This document shows, piece after piece, positions 16,523 to 25,769 of a stretch of DNA of 64,000 nucleotides. Below the pieces are notes generated by a model that ran no database searches, was not told the origin of the DNA, and was given only the letters and a program-made list of their open reading frames with translations. How positions within the stretch are numbered: position 1 is the first letter of the stretch; each line of letters begins with the position of its first letter. Source of the DNA: Lewinellaceae bacterium (GTDB taxonomy: Bacteria; Bacteroidota; Bacteroidia; Chitinophagales; Saprospiraceae); contig JACJYC010000019.1 in NCBI GenBank assembly GCA_020636325.1, forward strand, positions 49,511 through 113,510, given 5' to 3'. The translations under genes and the position numbers were made by a program.

Positions 16523-17875
16523 ATGAAGCCAAGATCTACTTTCTATTTTTTGGTCCTTTCCTTTTTGTTTATCGGGGTTTTAATGCAGGCTCAACCTTGG
16601 AGTTACGACTTTGGTATGGGGACAGGTACACATACAAGCGGGGAAAGTACTAGCTTTTTACCCGCATCTCCAAGTGGAACAACCCGTGTCAGAGTTGGAA
16701 CAGGTAACGGCAGTTTTGCTTTAGTTAACCCAGGGTTACCTAGTTTAGGATCAGAAAGTGAATTACAAATAAGCGCATCGAACAATGGTTCAGTGAACAA
16801 ATTTTCAAATTACGGCTATTCCGGTGGCAATACCTTTTCAATTGAATTCAAATTAAGATTTGGTAATTCAACCGGTGGAAATACCGCCGCTTCAGGGGAA
16901 TGGTATTTTTTCCAGGGCTCAGGTATAAGTTACTCAGACAATAACGGATTCACAACAGCTCATGTATTTTCAGGGTTAAGGTTTGTATTTAGTTCGGGAG
17001 GAGTCATAACTGTCAGTTATCGCAATGGGTCGAACTGGATTGTATTGTCAGATGTCAGCATTTCTCAAGGAACCAACTTGGAAATTGAAATTTACGGAAA
17101 TAATTCAGCCAGTTCCGCATCCTATGGCGAAGGAAGCCAATCATTAGCCCCAAATACATTTGATCTTTGGATCAACAGGGTACTTGTTGGAGATGACCTT
17201 AATAAAGCTACATTGCCCAGCAATACCACAATTGACAGTTGGATGTTTTACGGGCAAAGCTCAACCAGCAATCAGGCTAATATCTTTCTGGATGACATTA
17301 TTTACTCCAATAGCCTGAACAAAACCTTGCTCCCTGTTTCCATGGAGCGGTTTTCAGCATCACAGTATGGAAAAGGTGTATTGGTTTCCTGGCAAACCGG
17401 TTCCGAACATAATAACCAATTTTTCTCCATTGAAAGGAGCACCGACGGCGGCCAATCGTTCAAAGAGATCGGACAGGTCGAAGGTGCAGGTGATAGTGAT
17501 GTTCCTTTAAACTATCGATTTGAAGATGACACCCCAGCTTTCGGCCTCAACTACTACCGCCTCCGCCAGGTCGACTTCGACGGCAAATTCACCATTCACA
17601 AAGTAGTTGCCGTAGACTTCCGGCCGGAGCAACCGGGGCTGAACCTGTTCCCTACCCTGGTCCAGGACGAACTGACGGTCCAATTGCCGCAACCCGCCGA
17701 ACAACCGGCTCAGATCAGCATCTGGAACCAACTGGGTCAATCCATGGGCGCCTTTACCCTGCCGGCAGGCCAGCCTAAAATGACCCTTCCGCTGCACAAT
17801 CTCGCCTCCGGACCGTATATTGTGCAGGTAAAAGTTGGAAATGACATCGTTTCCGGTATTTTTGTAAAGAACTAA
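16523..17875 (+). CDS. T9SS-exported protein with an unknown N-terminal beta domain; mosaic base composition
   Basis: 451 residues from this ATG. A farther ATG at 16460 would only add sequence ahead of the signal peptide MKPRSTFYFLVLSFLFIGVLMQA. Residues about 25-265 are Gly/Ser/Asn-rich and look like an all-beta, lectin-like domain (PWSYDFGMGTGTH, GEWYFFQGSGISY, FLDDIIYSN). LPVSMERFSA opens a Fn3-like module (SWQTGSEHNNQFFSIERS, NYYRLRQVDFDG) that also occurs in the next gene. A type A T9SS sorting domain ends the protein (NLFPTLVQDELTVQLP ... GPYIVQVKVG). Codons up to about 17515 are AT-rich and unlike the GC-rich remainder, suggesting domain shuffling. Function unknown. Confidence 0.8.
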   Translation: MKPRSTFYFLVLSFLFIGVLMQAQPWSYDFGMGTGTHTSGESTSFLPASPSGTTRVRVGTGNGSFALVNPGLPSLGSESELQISASNNGSVNKFSNYGYSGGNTFSIEFKLRFGNSTGGNTAASGEWYFFQGSGISYSDNNGFTTAHVFSGLRFVFSSGGVITVSYRNGSNWIVLSDVSISQGTNLEIEIYGNNSASSASYGEGSQSLAPNTFDLWINRVLVGDDLNKATLPSNTTIDSWMFYGQSSTSNQANIFLDDIIYSNSLNKTLLPVSMERFSASQYGKGVLVSWQTGSEHNNQFFSIERSTDGGQSFKEIGQVEGAGDSDVPLNYRFEDDTPAFGLNYYRLRQVDFDGKFTIHKVVAVDFRPEQPGLNLFPTLVQDELTVQLPQPAEQPAQISIWNQLGQSMGAFTLPAGQPKMTLPLHNLASGPYIVQVKVGNDIVSGIFVKN

Positions 17876-18034
17876 GCCCAGCGATCCGGTCAAATCTGAC
17901 GGCAGGCCGCAATTTGCAGCCGGCAACCATGCCGACTGCAAACTGCGGCTTGACCCCAAATAAGAAATGGTGCAGCCCATAAACCGGGACGCCCCATATT
18001 GATTGGATTTTTTAACACCTTAAACCAAAACATC

Positions 18035-20143
18035 ATGCGCTCTTTCAAAACCGCGACCACAACGGTCGCCCTTTTGCTGTTTTCCCTTTTCCCATTCTCT
18101 CCAACCCACTCCCAAACCGTTTATTCCGCCGGCAGCGGCATCTGGAACGCTTCCGGACTCTGGAATACCCAGCCGGACGGCAGCGGGACCCCCGTCACCA
18201 ACCCCGACGATCCGGCCGTCAGCGCGGTGGTGCAGGCCGGCCACGCCATCACGCTCCCCGGCAGCGCCGATTTTTCGGTGTACAACCTGACAGTGGAAAA
18301 CGGCGCAAGCCTTTCAGCCGGGTCGGCCTCCAATCGCTACGTCCAGGTTTTCGGTCCGCAGGTGCTGGTGGACGGGTTGCTCGGCGGCGACGGCCTGAGC
18401 CTGGACATCGACGGCCCTGCCTGCACCATCTCGGGCGCCGGCGCCATCGCCCTTTCCCGGATCAAAAAAGACCTGGACGCCGGGGCGGCCAACACCACCA
18501 ACCTGACCATTGCGGCCGACGTATCGCTGTCCTGGTCCGCTTCCGCGAGCCTGCTCAACCAGGCCAGCCCGTCAAACGCCGTCCGCCGGACGTTCAATGT
18601 GACGATCAACCCCGGCGTAACGGTATCCGTATCCGGCGACGTTTCCATTGACGGCATCAACGGCGCCACCAATAACGCCTGGAACGACGGCCTGTTTACC
18701 GTCGACGGCCTGCTGGACATTTCCGGGAACCTCTACGTCAACACCGCCAATCCCGCCGGCGGGAATATCGGCTATTCCATCGGCAACAGCGGCCGGATCA
18801 TTGTCCGGGGCCAGGTGGTCGGCAACAGCGGCAGCGGCGGCGCCGCCACAGCAACGCTGACCGTCCAGTCCGGCGGCGCCTTGGAGGTGACGGGCGCAGG
18901 CGACGCATTCGCGGCTTTCGGCGGCGGGCGGGAGATTGTCAGCTTCAACAGCGGCGCGCTGGCCGACTATTCCGGGCCGGATCAGAACATCGAACCCGGT
19001 TTCACTTATGCCCGGTTGAATGCCGGCGGCGGCGACAAATACCTCACCGGCGCCACGCAGGTCAACGGAATGCTCAGCCTGTCCGGCGGTTTTCTGATCA
19101 CAGGAGATTACGACCTGAACATCGGCATCGCCGGGTCCATTACCGGCGGGTCGGCGAGCGCTTATGTCCTCACTTCCGGAACGGGTCGCTTAACCCGGCA
19201 GGTCGGGTCGGCGCAGGTCCTCTTTCCCGTGGGCACTTATACCGGCTACAACCCTGTTATCCTGTCCAACGCCGGCACATCGGACCAGTACAGCGTCCGG
19301 GTTGCCGACGGGGTTTTCGGCGGCGGCTATTCCGGCAATTTGCTGACTTCGGCATTGGTCGACAAAACCTGGGTGGTCGAAGAAGGCGTGCCCGGCGGCA
19401 GCAACGCGACCATGACCGTACAATGGAACGGCTTTGACGAATTGCCCGGCTTCAATCGTTTTGCCTGTTCGCTGCACCATTTCGAAGGCGACTGGCTGCC
19501 CGGCGCTGAAGGCCCGGCGGCGGGCGGCGATCCGTACACCCGCACCCGGTCGGGCATTCAAAGTTTTTCGCCGTTTGCCGTGGCCGGCAACAGCGTCCTG
19601 CCCGTCAGCCTTATCCTGTTCTCAGGCCGGCGCACCGCGGAGGGCGTTGTCCTGGACTGGGCAACCGGATCGGAACGGGACAATGCTTTTTTTGCTGTGG
19701 AAAAACAGACCGGCCGGCCCGTCTTCCGGGAGATCGGCCGGGTGTCCGGCGCAGGCCGTTCCGATCAGCCGGTCTATTACCGGTGGACGGATTCCGCTCC
19801 GGCAAATGGCCTGACCTTTTACAGGCTGCGGCAAGTGGATCTCGACGGAACAACCGCGTATTCCCCGGTAATTGCGGTTGCGCCATCAACCGGGGAGGAT
19901 GCGGGCTTCATCTTGTCGCCTTCCATCGCAACCGACCGGCTCAGGCTGGATTTCAGCCAATCTCCGGAAACCGCCATTGACATCCATATCCTGGATCAAA
20001 ACGGCAGGATTGCCGGCAGGATCCCCGTTAGCCGGAATGCCATGGCGGTGAGCATTCCGGTTGCGCAATTGCAGGCCGGATTGTATTTTCTGTCGTGGAA
20101 GATCGGAGGCGTCCCGTATTTCGCCCGTTTCATAAAGGCATGA
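18035..20143 (+). CDS. T9SS-exported beta-rich protein
   Basis: 702 residues from this ATG, chosen because MRSFKTATTTVALLLFSLFPF is a good signal peptide ending near THSQT. An upstream in-frame ATG at 17999 is unnecessary. The N-terminal part (SGIWNASGLWNTQPDGSG) resembles the start of adhesin-like beta-helix proteins in this phylum. About residues 40-400 are repetitive, rich in Gly, Asn and Thr, consistent with a right-handed beta-helix (inference). LPVSLILFSG starts the shared Fn3-like module (DWATGSERDNAFFAVEK, FYRLRQVDLDG), and the last 80 residues are a type A sorting domain. No catalytic motif is recognised. It lies downstream of a protein with the same C-terminal module, and the pair may have arisen by tandem duplication of the 3' half. 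Confidence 0.8.
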   Translation: MRSFKTATTTVALLLFSLFPFSPTHSQTVYSAGSGIWNASGLWNTQPDGSGTPVTNPDDPAVSAVVQAGHAITLPGSADFSVYNLTVENGASLSAGSASNRYVQVFGPQVLVDGLLGGDGLSLDIDGPACTISGAGAIALSRIKKDLDAGAANTTNLTIAADVSLSWSASASLLNQASPSNAVRRTFNVTINPGVTVSVSGDVSIDGINGATNNAWNDGLFTVDGLLDISGNLYVNTANPAGGNIGYSIGNSGRIIVRGQVVGNSGSGGAATATLTVQSGGALEVTGAGDAFAAFGGGREIVSFNSGALADYSGPDQNIEPGFTYARLNAGGGDKYLTGATQVNGMLSLSGGFLITGDYDLNIGIAGSITGGSASAYVLTSGTGRLTRQVGSAQVLFPVGTYTGYNPVILSNAGTSDQYSVRVADGVFGGGYSGNLLTSALVDKTWVVEEGVPGGSNATMTVQWNGFDELPGFNRFACSLHHFEGDWLPGAEGPAAGGDPYTRTRSGIQSFSPFAVAGNSVLPVSLILFSGRRTAEGVVLDWATGSERDNAFFAVEKQTGRPVFREIGRVSGAGRSDQPVYYRWTDSAPANGLTFYRLRQVDLDGTTAYSPVIAVAPSTGEDAGFILSPSIATDRLRLDFSQSPETAIDIHILDQNGRIAGRIPVSRNAMAVSIPVAQLQAGLYFLSWKIGGVPYFARFIKA

Positions 20144-20155
20144 GTTTGGCCGGGT

Positions 20156-20584
20156 TCAGCCTTCAAACCCGTTCTTACGGTGTGTGCCGTCGCAGTAGGG
20201 TTTGTTGGCTGAACCTCCGCAGCGGCATAAGGCTGTAGTTTTGAATTTCTTTTCCTCGCGCCCGTCGGGATGCCGGACGGTCAGGTTGCCGTAGATCAGC
20301 AGCGGGCCGTTCGGCGTCACTTCCACGATGCTTTCCGCGTCGACGCGGGATTCGCCGGCCTCCTGTTCCTCATTGTACACGAAGCTCAGTGCGCCGGAAG
20401 GGCACTTGTTCACCTGCTCGATGATCCGGTCGGTGGCCGCGCCGTCCATTTGCACCCAGGGACGTTCTTTGGGTTTGAAGACCTCATTCAATTGGGTCCA
20501 GCACAATCTGGAATGCGCACAGGCATCCGGTTTCCAGATCACGGTAATCTCGCCGTTGGTATATTTTTTGGTTGTTTCGCTCAT
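20156..20584 (-). CDS. Fe-S protein: divergent 4Fe-4S domain plus CDGSH domain
   Basis: A 142-residue soluble protein joining two iron-sulfur domains. Residues about 8-70 form a Fer4_19-type domain (CAHSRLCW with C22 and C28, then KCPSGAL with C61). The C-terminus is a CDGSH domain with the [2Fe-2S] ligands C120, C122, C131 and H135 in CRCGGSANKPYCDGTH; Thr replaces the Ser of CDGSH, an accepted variant. Such two-domain proteins are widespread in bacteria, and a redox or cluster-transfer role is presumed without proof. It is convergent with the T9SS gene 13 bp away and separate from the SusCD transcript, whose terminator lies upstream. Confidence 0.88.
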   Translation of the reverse strand: MSETTKKYTNGEITVIWKPDACAHSRLCWTQLNEVFKPKERPWVQMDGAATDRIIEQVNKCPSGALSFVYNEEQEAGESRVDAESIVEVTPNGPLLIYGNLTVRHPDGREEKKFKTTALCRCGGSANKPYCDGTHRKNGFEG

Positions 20585-20660
20585 GGTCGGAAAATCGAAT
20601 TTGAAGGGTGTTCAATAATGTGTAAACATACGGCTTGCCTTGCGGTTTTCATACCCTCCA

Positions 20661-20694
20661 AAAAAAACGCCAGACTGCTGCAGGCAGTCCGGCG
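20661..20694 (-). terminator. Rho-independent terminator of the susCD transcript
   Basis: The near-perfect stem CGCCAGACTGC...GGCAGTCCGGCG (20668-20694) is followed on the minus strand by a run of T. It lies 40 bp past the susD stop codon. Confidence 0.85.
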
Positions 20695-20734
20695 TCAGGA
20701 AATATACCCCCGGAAAACCGGAGGACTTACGGCT

Positions 20735-22183
20735 TTACTCGTACCCGGGGTTCTGTTCGATGTCGTACACTTCCAGTTCGCGCTCGGGAATGGGAAGCAC
20801 CAGTTTCGGTGAGTCGTAAGGCAGGTCCTCGACGTCTTCCTTCCAGCGCTTCTTGTCGTGGAGGCGGAATCCCTCGAAAGCCAGTTCGCGTTGCCGTTCG
20901 TCGCGAATGTCCTGGCGGGTAACGATCAGGAGCGGCGCCAGGCCGGCCCTTTCGCGGATGGTATTGATATCGCTCAGCGGGCTTGCGCCGACGCTCGTAC
21001 CGGCCTCAAAATTGGCCTCGGCGCGGTTCAGGTACAATTCCGCCAGGCGAATGATCTGGATATTCAGGTTGCCGTCGCCGTATTTGGCGCACTGGATATT
21101 GCCTGCATTCTGGCCGCCTACGCCGATATAGTACATCTCGTTCACGTTGGCGATGGTAGCGGTAGTGGGCAGGTCTTCCTCCAGTTGGCCGCGGCGGTCG
21201 CCCGGTTCAAACAGATCGAAGAAAGCTTCCTGCACCTGCATATCGCCCCGGCCGCTGCCGTTGAGGCGGGCGTAGAACGTGGCCAGGCCGCCGTTGCTGG
21301 TGCCGGCATTGCTCAGGGCGGTCTGCTGGATGGCAAACACATCCTCGCTGCTGTTGGACGGCGAATTGAAAGCGCGCAGCGGGTTGGCGTTCAGGCTGTA
21401 TTCTCCGGACTGGATCACCCGGTCGGCCGATTGAGCGGCCTTCGCGAATTCACCTTGTTGCAGATAGACCCGCGACAGGATCGCCGAGACCGCATAGGTT
21501 GAAATGCTGGAACCGTTGGTACCGGCGTTTTCAAGCAAGGTTTCGGCTTTGACCAGATCGGCGATCACCTGGTCGTAAACATCCTTGACCGTAGACCGGC
21601 CGATCAGGCCCAGTTTTTCGGCATCTTCAACGGTATTCACCGCCGACAGCACGAGGGGCACACCGGGGTCGGTGGCTTCCGTGCCGGTGCCCCAGGGCCT
21701 CGACCAGAGCCGAACCAATTCGAAGTAAATCATCGAACGCAAGGCCAGGGCTTCTCCCTGAACCCGGTCGGCCTGATCCTGATCGTCGGCCACATCGAGG
21801 TGAGCCAGCACGTTGTTCAGGTTATTGATGGCGTTGTAGGCCCGGATCCAGTCGTTGGCGATCAGGACGTTGGTCGTGATGACCGATTTGTTGTACAACT
21901 GGCGGTAGGTGCTGAAGGAGCCGCCCCAGATCACGTTGCCGTCGGAAGCCAGCAATTCGCTGAACAGGTTGAAATCGCCGCCGTACAACTCACCGCCGAA
22001 CGGGCCGTTGAAGGTGCCTTTGATCTCCGAATAAGCTCCGGCCAGGGCTGCTTCCAGGTTGGTCCCGTTGGTGAAGACTTTTTCGGTTTCAATACTTTGA
22101 CGGGGGGAAATATCCAGTTGTTTGTCGCATGACGTCCACCCCAGCGCCATGATCACAATAAGTATGATTGATAATTTTCGCAT
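20735..22183 (-). CDS. SusD/RagB-family outer-membrane nutrient-binding lipoprotein
   Basis: 482 residues. The signal peptide MRKLSIILIVIMALGWTSC ends in a lipobox. SusD marks are the N-terminal DKQLDISPRQSIETEKVF, the helical repeats through EALALRSMIYFELVRLWSRPWG, and the C-terminal INTIRERAGLAPL with DERQRELAFEGFRLHDKKRW. SusD proteins sit as lids on SusC channels and capture glycan or peptide substrates. It starts 24 bp after SusC, and a strong terminator follows. No degradative enzyme, sensor or sigma/anti-sigma pair is attached, so the substrate is not predictable. Confidence 0.93.
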   Translation of the reverse strand: MRKLSIILIVIMALGWTSCDKQLDISPRQSIETEKVFTNGTNLEAALAGAYSEIKGTFNGPFGGELYGGDFNLFSELLASDGNVIWGGSFSTYRQLYNKSVITTNVLIANDWIRAYNAINNLNNVLAHLDVADDQDQADRVQGEALALRSMIYFELVRLWSRPWGTGTEATDPGVPLVLSAVNTVEDAEKLGLIGRSTVKDVYDQVIADLVKAETLLENAGTNGSSISTYAVSAILSRVYLQQGEFAKAAQSADRVIQSGEYSLNANPLRAFNSPSNSSEDVFAIQQTALSNAGTSNGGLATFYARLNGSGRGDMQVQEAFFDLFEPGDRRGQLEEDLPTTATIANVNEMYYIGVGGQNAGNIQCAKYGDGNLNIQIIRLAELYLNRAEANFEAGTSVGASPLSDINTIRERAGLAPLLIVTRQDIRDERQRELAFEGFRLHDKKRWKEDVEDLPYDSPKLVLPIPERELEVYDIEQNPGYE

Positions 22184-22207
22184 GTCTTTGGTTTTTAGAT
22201 TCCGGAA

Positions 22208-25200
22208 TCAAAATCCTGCGTTAACGCCGACGGTAATCGTCCTGGCCTGGGGCGCGGTATAAAAATCGACCCCCTGGATGATATTGGTGTTGGTCGTGGT
22301 GCGGCCGGTACCCGGCGTGCTCACCTCAGGATCCCATCCTTTGTAATCGGTAAAGGTCAGCAGGTTAAGGCCCGTCACATAGACCCGGAGGCTCTGGAAT
22401 CCGATGCGCTGCATGAGGCGGTCCGGCACGTTGTAGCCCAGTGACAGGGTTTTGAGCCGGAAGTAAGACCCGTCGCTGAGGTAGCGGGACGAGTTGGAAT
22501 CGCCGATATCGCCGACCAGTTCCGCACGCGGCACATCGGTGATGTCGCCGGGTTGCCGCCAGCGCTTCAGCTGGTCTTTTGTCTGGTTGTCCACAAAACC
22601 GGAAGCGTTGTTGGACTGGTATTGTCCGCCCTGATTGAAGACGTCATTTCCGTACACAAACTGCAAGAAGACATTCAGGTCGAAACCGCGATAGGAAAAC
22701 GTATTGCTGAAGCCGCCGACAAAATCCGGATTGGGATCGCCGACGATCATCTGCGGAGCGGCGTTGTAGTCGTTGGTCGTACCGCCTTCTCCGTCGAAAT
22801 AAAGCGCGTCGCCGTTATCGGGATCCACGCCGGCGTATTCCGGCATGTAGAAGATGCCCAGCGGCTGACCTACCCGTACGCGGTTGACGCCGGAGATGAT
22901 GTCGGCATCGCTGTTCAGTTTGGTCACCTTGTTCCGGTTGAGCGCCAGGTTGAGGCTGGTAGACCACTGGAATTCGCCGACAAAATTCTTGGAATTCAGG
23001 ACGACCTCGAAGCCCTTGTTTTCCATTTCGCCCACGTTCTCAAAGATGGAGGTATACCCCGAAATAGCGGGCAACGGGCGGCTGAGGAGCAGGTCCTTCG
23101 TCTTTTTCATGTAATAGTCCAGTTCCAGGGTCAACCGGTCGCGGAACATGCCGATGTCCAGCCCCAGGTCCGCCTGATAGGTGGTTTCCCACTTGAGGTC
23201 GGGGCTCGGCAGGGTGCTGGGCGAAAGGCCCGAAACGGTCGTATAGTTATTTCCGGCCCAGGTACCCAGGCTGGCGAAGTTGGCCACGGGTGCGTTACCC
23301 GTTACGCCGTAGCTGGCCCGGATCTTGAGGAAACTGAGCGTGGTGGAATTTTCCATGAACGGTTCGTTGGAAATGATCCATCCGGCGGAGGCAGCCGGGA
23401 AGAAACCGTACCGGTTGTTCTTGCCGAATTTGGAAGAACCGTCAATCCTGCCGCTCAACGACAGCAGGTACCGGTCCATGAGCCGGTAGTTGGCCCGCGA
23501 GAAATACGACAGGAAGGAGAACCCGTCTTCGGATGCCGAGGTAAAAATGGGCTCGGCAGCGCTGGCAATCGTATTCAGGTCATCGCTGGGAAAACCTTTG
23601 GACTGAATGCTGGTGATATTCCGGTCGGAACGCTGGAAGGACATGCCCAGCACCAGTTCGAGGTTATTCTGACCGAACTGCTTGTCAAAAGAAAAGAAGT
23701 TATTGGTATTGTAATTGATCACGCGGACCGAGCGGCTTTCAGCCTGGCCGCCGGGTGCGCCGTCCTGCGTCAGGCGCCCCTGATAGTTCTCTTCCTGCTG
23801 GTTGAGGATATCCACCCCGACTTCGGAGCGGAAGGACAAGCCGGGCAGCAGGTCGTATACGCCGTAGGCGTTGCCGAGGGTACGGAACGAGGAAGTCACC
23901 GACTGGGCGTATTTCTTCTCGATCAGGCCGTTGTAATAGATGGTATTCGGGTTGGGTTCGCCGTCCGGCAGGTAGGCCGGTTGGGTCGGCGCCAGGGCAA
24001 CCAGCTGCATCGGTGTGGCAAAGGCGTTGTCGTTGGCCACACGGGTCAGGTTGGAACGCACCAGGTTGAGGCCCATGCCGAAACGAAGGCGATCGGTAGC
24101 GCGCTGGTCGAGGTTGAGGCGGCCGCTCATCCGTTCAAAATTGTTGCCGATGATGATCCCGTTCTGATCGCTCCAGCCGAGGGCGGCGAAGAACTGGGTA
24201 TTGGCATTGCCGCCGGATGCGGAAAGGTCGACCTGCTGGAAGCCGGCATCGTTGGAAAAGGCCTGGTCTTCCCAGTTGACATCGGTTTCAAAATCGGAAT
24301 TGAATCCTTCCACGAGCACATCTTCCAGGAACTGGCGGGCGTCGTTCTGGTCTTCTTCCGTCGCTGTGACGGGGTCAATGCCGAGGTAACGCAGGGTGGC
24401 TTCGGTGTAGAGCTCCCGGTATTCGGCGGCATTGAGGAAGCCGACTTTGTTGGTCGGTGAACTGATGCCTTTCTGGATGTTCAGGTTGATATTGGTCTTG
24501 CCTTCCTTACCCCGTTTGGTGGTAATGATCACCACGCCGTTGGAGGCCCTTGAGCCGTAAATAGCGGCGGCGGAGGCATCTTTCAGGACTTCGATCGATT
24601 CGATATCGGCCGGGTTGATGTCCCTGAGCGGGTTGGTCGGCTGGTTATTGTTGATCCCCTGGTCTTCGGAGGTTATGGGCACCCCGTCCACCACAAAAAG
24701 CGGCTGGTTGCTGGCGGAGATGGAGGAACTCCCCCGGACCCGCACTTTGATCCCTTCGCCGAGTTTGCCGCTGGTGCTTTCGATAAACACCCCGGAGGTG
24801 CGGCCCTGGATGGCCGATTCGAAGGAAGGAACGGGCAGCGCCTTGATGTCGTCGCCGCTGACTTTGGCAATATTACCGGTCAGGTTGGATTTGATCTGGG
24901 TGCCGTACCCGACCACTATGACTTCGTCGAGGCCGATGGCGCCTTCTTCCATCACCACATCGACAACATTCGAAGGCCCCAGGGTGATTTCCCTCGATGC
25001 GTAGCCGGTATAGCTGAAGACAAGGACATCATTGCCGGCAGGCACTTCGAGCGAATAATTTCCGTCATAATCGGTGACGGTACCGGTTCCGGCGCCCTGA
25101 ACCAGGATATTAACCCCTATCAAAGGTTCGCCGTTTGAATCAGCCACCTTCCCCCGGATGCTTCGTTGGGCAAAGGCGCTCACGCACAGGCAAAGAAATG

Positions 25201-25228
25201 CCAGTGCTAAAATCGGGCGTTTTAGCAT
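22208..25228 (-). CDS. SusC/RagA-family TonB-linked outer-membrane channel
   Basis: 1006 residues. The signal peptide ends at CVSAFA-QRSIRG. A carboxypeptidase-regulatory-like domain (about 22-95; SIRGKVADSNGEPLIGVNI) is followed by the SusC signature and plug (DEVIVVGYGTQIKSNLTGNI; RVRGSSSISASNQPLFVVDG; IEVLKDASAAAIYGSRASNG) and then a barrel domain to the end. Ligand transport needs TonB-ExbBD. The TonB_C protein at 15301 is distant and lacks an anchor, so it is not an obvious partner. An inverted repeat lies 60-80 bp upstream of the start. Confidence 0.95.
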   Translation of the reverse strand: MLKRPILALAFLCLCVSAFAQRSIRGKVADSNGEPLIGVNILVQGAGTGTVTDYDGNYSLEVPAGNDVLVFSYTGYASREITLGPSNVVDVVMEEGAIGLDEVIVVGYGTQIKSNLTGNIAKVSGDDIKALPVPSFESAIQGRTSGVFIESTSGKLGEGIKVRVRGSSSISASNQPLFVVDGVPITSEDQGINNNQPTNPLRDINPADIESIEVLKDASAAAIYGSRASNGVVIITTKRGKEGKTNINLNIQKGISSPTNKVGFLNAAEYRELYTEATLRYLGIDPVTATEEDQNDARQFLEDVLVEGFNSDFETDVNWEDQAFSNDAGFQQVDLSASGGNANTQFFAALGWSDQNGIIIGNNFERMSGRLNLDQRATDRLRFGMGLNLVRSNLTRVANDNAFATPMQLVALAPTQPAYLPDGEPNPNTIYYNGLIEKKYAQSVTSSFRTLGNAYGVYDLLPGLSFRSEVGVDILNQQEENYQGRLTQDGAPGGQAESRSVRVINYNTNNFFSFDKQFGQNNLELVLGMSFQRSDRNITSIQSKGFPSDDLNTIASAAEPIFTSASEDGFSFLSYFSRANYRLMDRYLLSLSGRIDGSSKFGKNNRYGFFPAASAGWIISNEPFMENSTTLSFLKIRASYGVTGNAPVANFASLGTWAGNNYTTVSGLSPSTLPSPDLKWETTYQADLGLDIGMFRDRLTLELDYYMKKTKDLLLSRPLPAISGYTSIFENVGEMENKGFEVVLNSKNFVGEFQWSTSLNLALNRNKVTKLNSDADIISGVNRVRVGQPLGIFYMPEYAGVDPDNGDALYFDGEGGTTNDYNAAPQMIVGDPNPDFVGGFSNTFSYRGFDLNVFLQFVYGNDVFNQGGQYQSNNASGFVDNQTKDQLKRWRQPGDITDVPRAELVGDIGDSNSSRYLSDGSYFRLKTLSLGYNVPDRLMQRIGFQSLRVYVTGLNLLTFTDYKGWDPEVSTPGTGRTTTNTNIIQGVDFYTAPQARTITVGVNAGF

Positions 25229-25661
25229 AACAGTCTATTTTGGTTAAAAAAAAATACCTGCGATTGTTCAGACCGGCATACAGGAATATCCTATGACAGG
25301 ATATGCCGTTTCCGGGTCATTCTTCAGGAATTTGCAAGTGTAATATCACCCGAGTTAAACATACTAGTGCCGGAGATGCGGCATTTTCACGGACGGCTGT
25401 TGAATGGAAGAGGTCAGGTTGTCGGGCCTGAACCGGTTCGCTTTCTGCTTAATATGGAGACCTGGCCTCCTTTGCAGTTTAAGGTTTTACGTATAATTTC
25501 CATGGTAGAACGATCCTCCCCGGCATTCTGCTGCTTGCGGAATTGTCATGGAAATGTCATTATCATGCAGCGGGGGGACGGGCGGGAGCTGGTTAAGACC
25601 CTGGGTGCGGCTGACAATGGGGGTTGATGGGGGGCAATCATCAGGGTTGACATAGTGTTGA
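25229..25661. other. Intergenic region upstream of susC
   Basis: About 430 bp with no convincing gene. It holds a perfect 7-bp inverted repeat, ATATCCT-atgac-AGGATAT (25286-25304), 58-76 bp before the susC start. The positions would suit an operator or the leader of the susC transcript. Confidence 0.45.
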
Positions 25662-25769
25662 TCAACCACGAGGGTTGACCCTACTTGCCTTTGCCTTGCA
25701 ACAGAACGAAGTTGGTCAACCACGAGGGTTGACCCTACTTGCCCTTGCCTTGCAACAGAACGAAGATGG
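25662..25769. repeat. 54-bp tandem duplication covering the 3' end of the sugar transferase gene
   Basis: Two copies, 25662-25715 and 25716-25769, differ at two positions. Each contains the hairpin TCAACC-acgag-GGTTGA and CTTGCCTTGCAACAGAACGAAG. The second copy overlaps the last 11 codons and stop of the sugar transferase gene, so the first copy is a duplicate of that gene end lying beyond it. Confidence 0.85.

Noticed and set aside
22553..24460. 635-codon plus-strand frame opposite susC
   Set aside because: Antisense shadow of a conserved SusC gene, with low-complexity Gly/Val composition.
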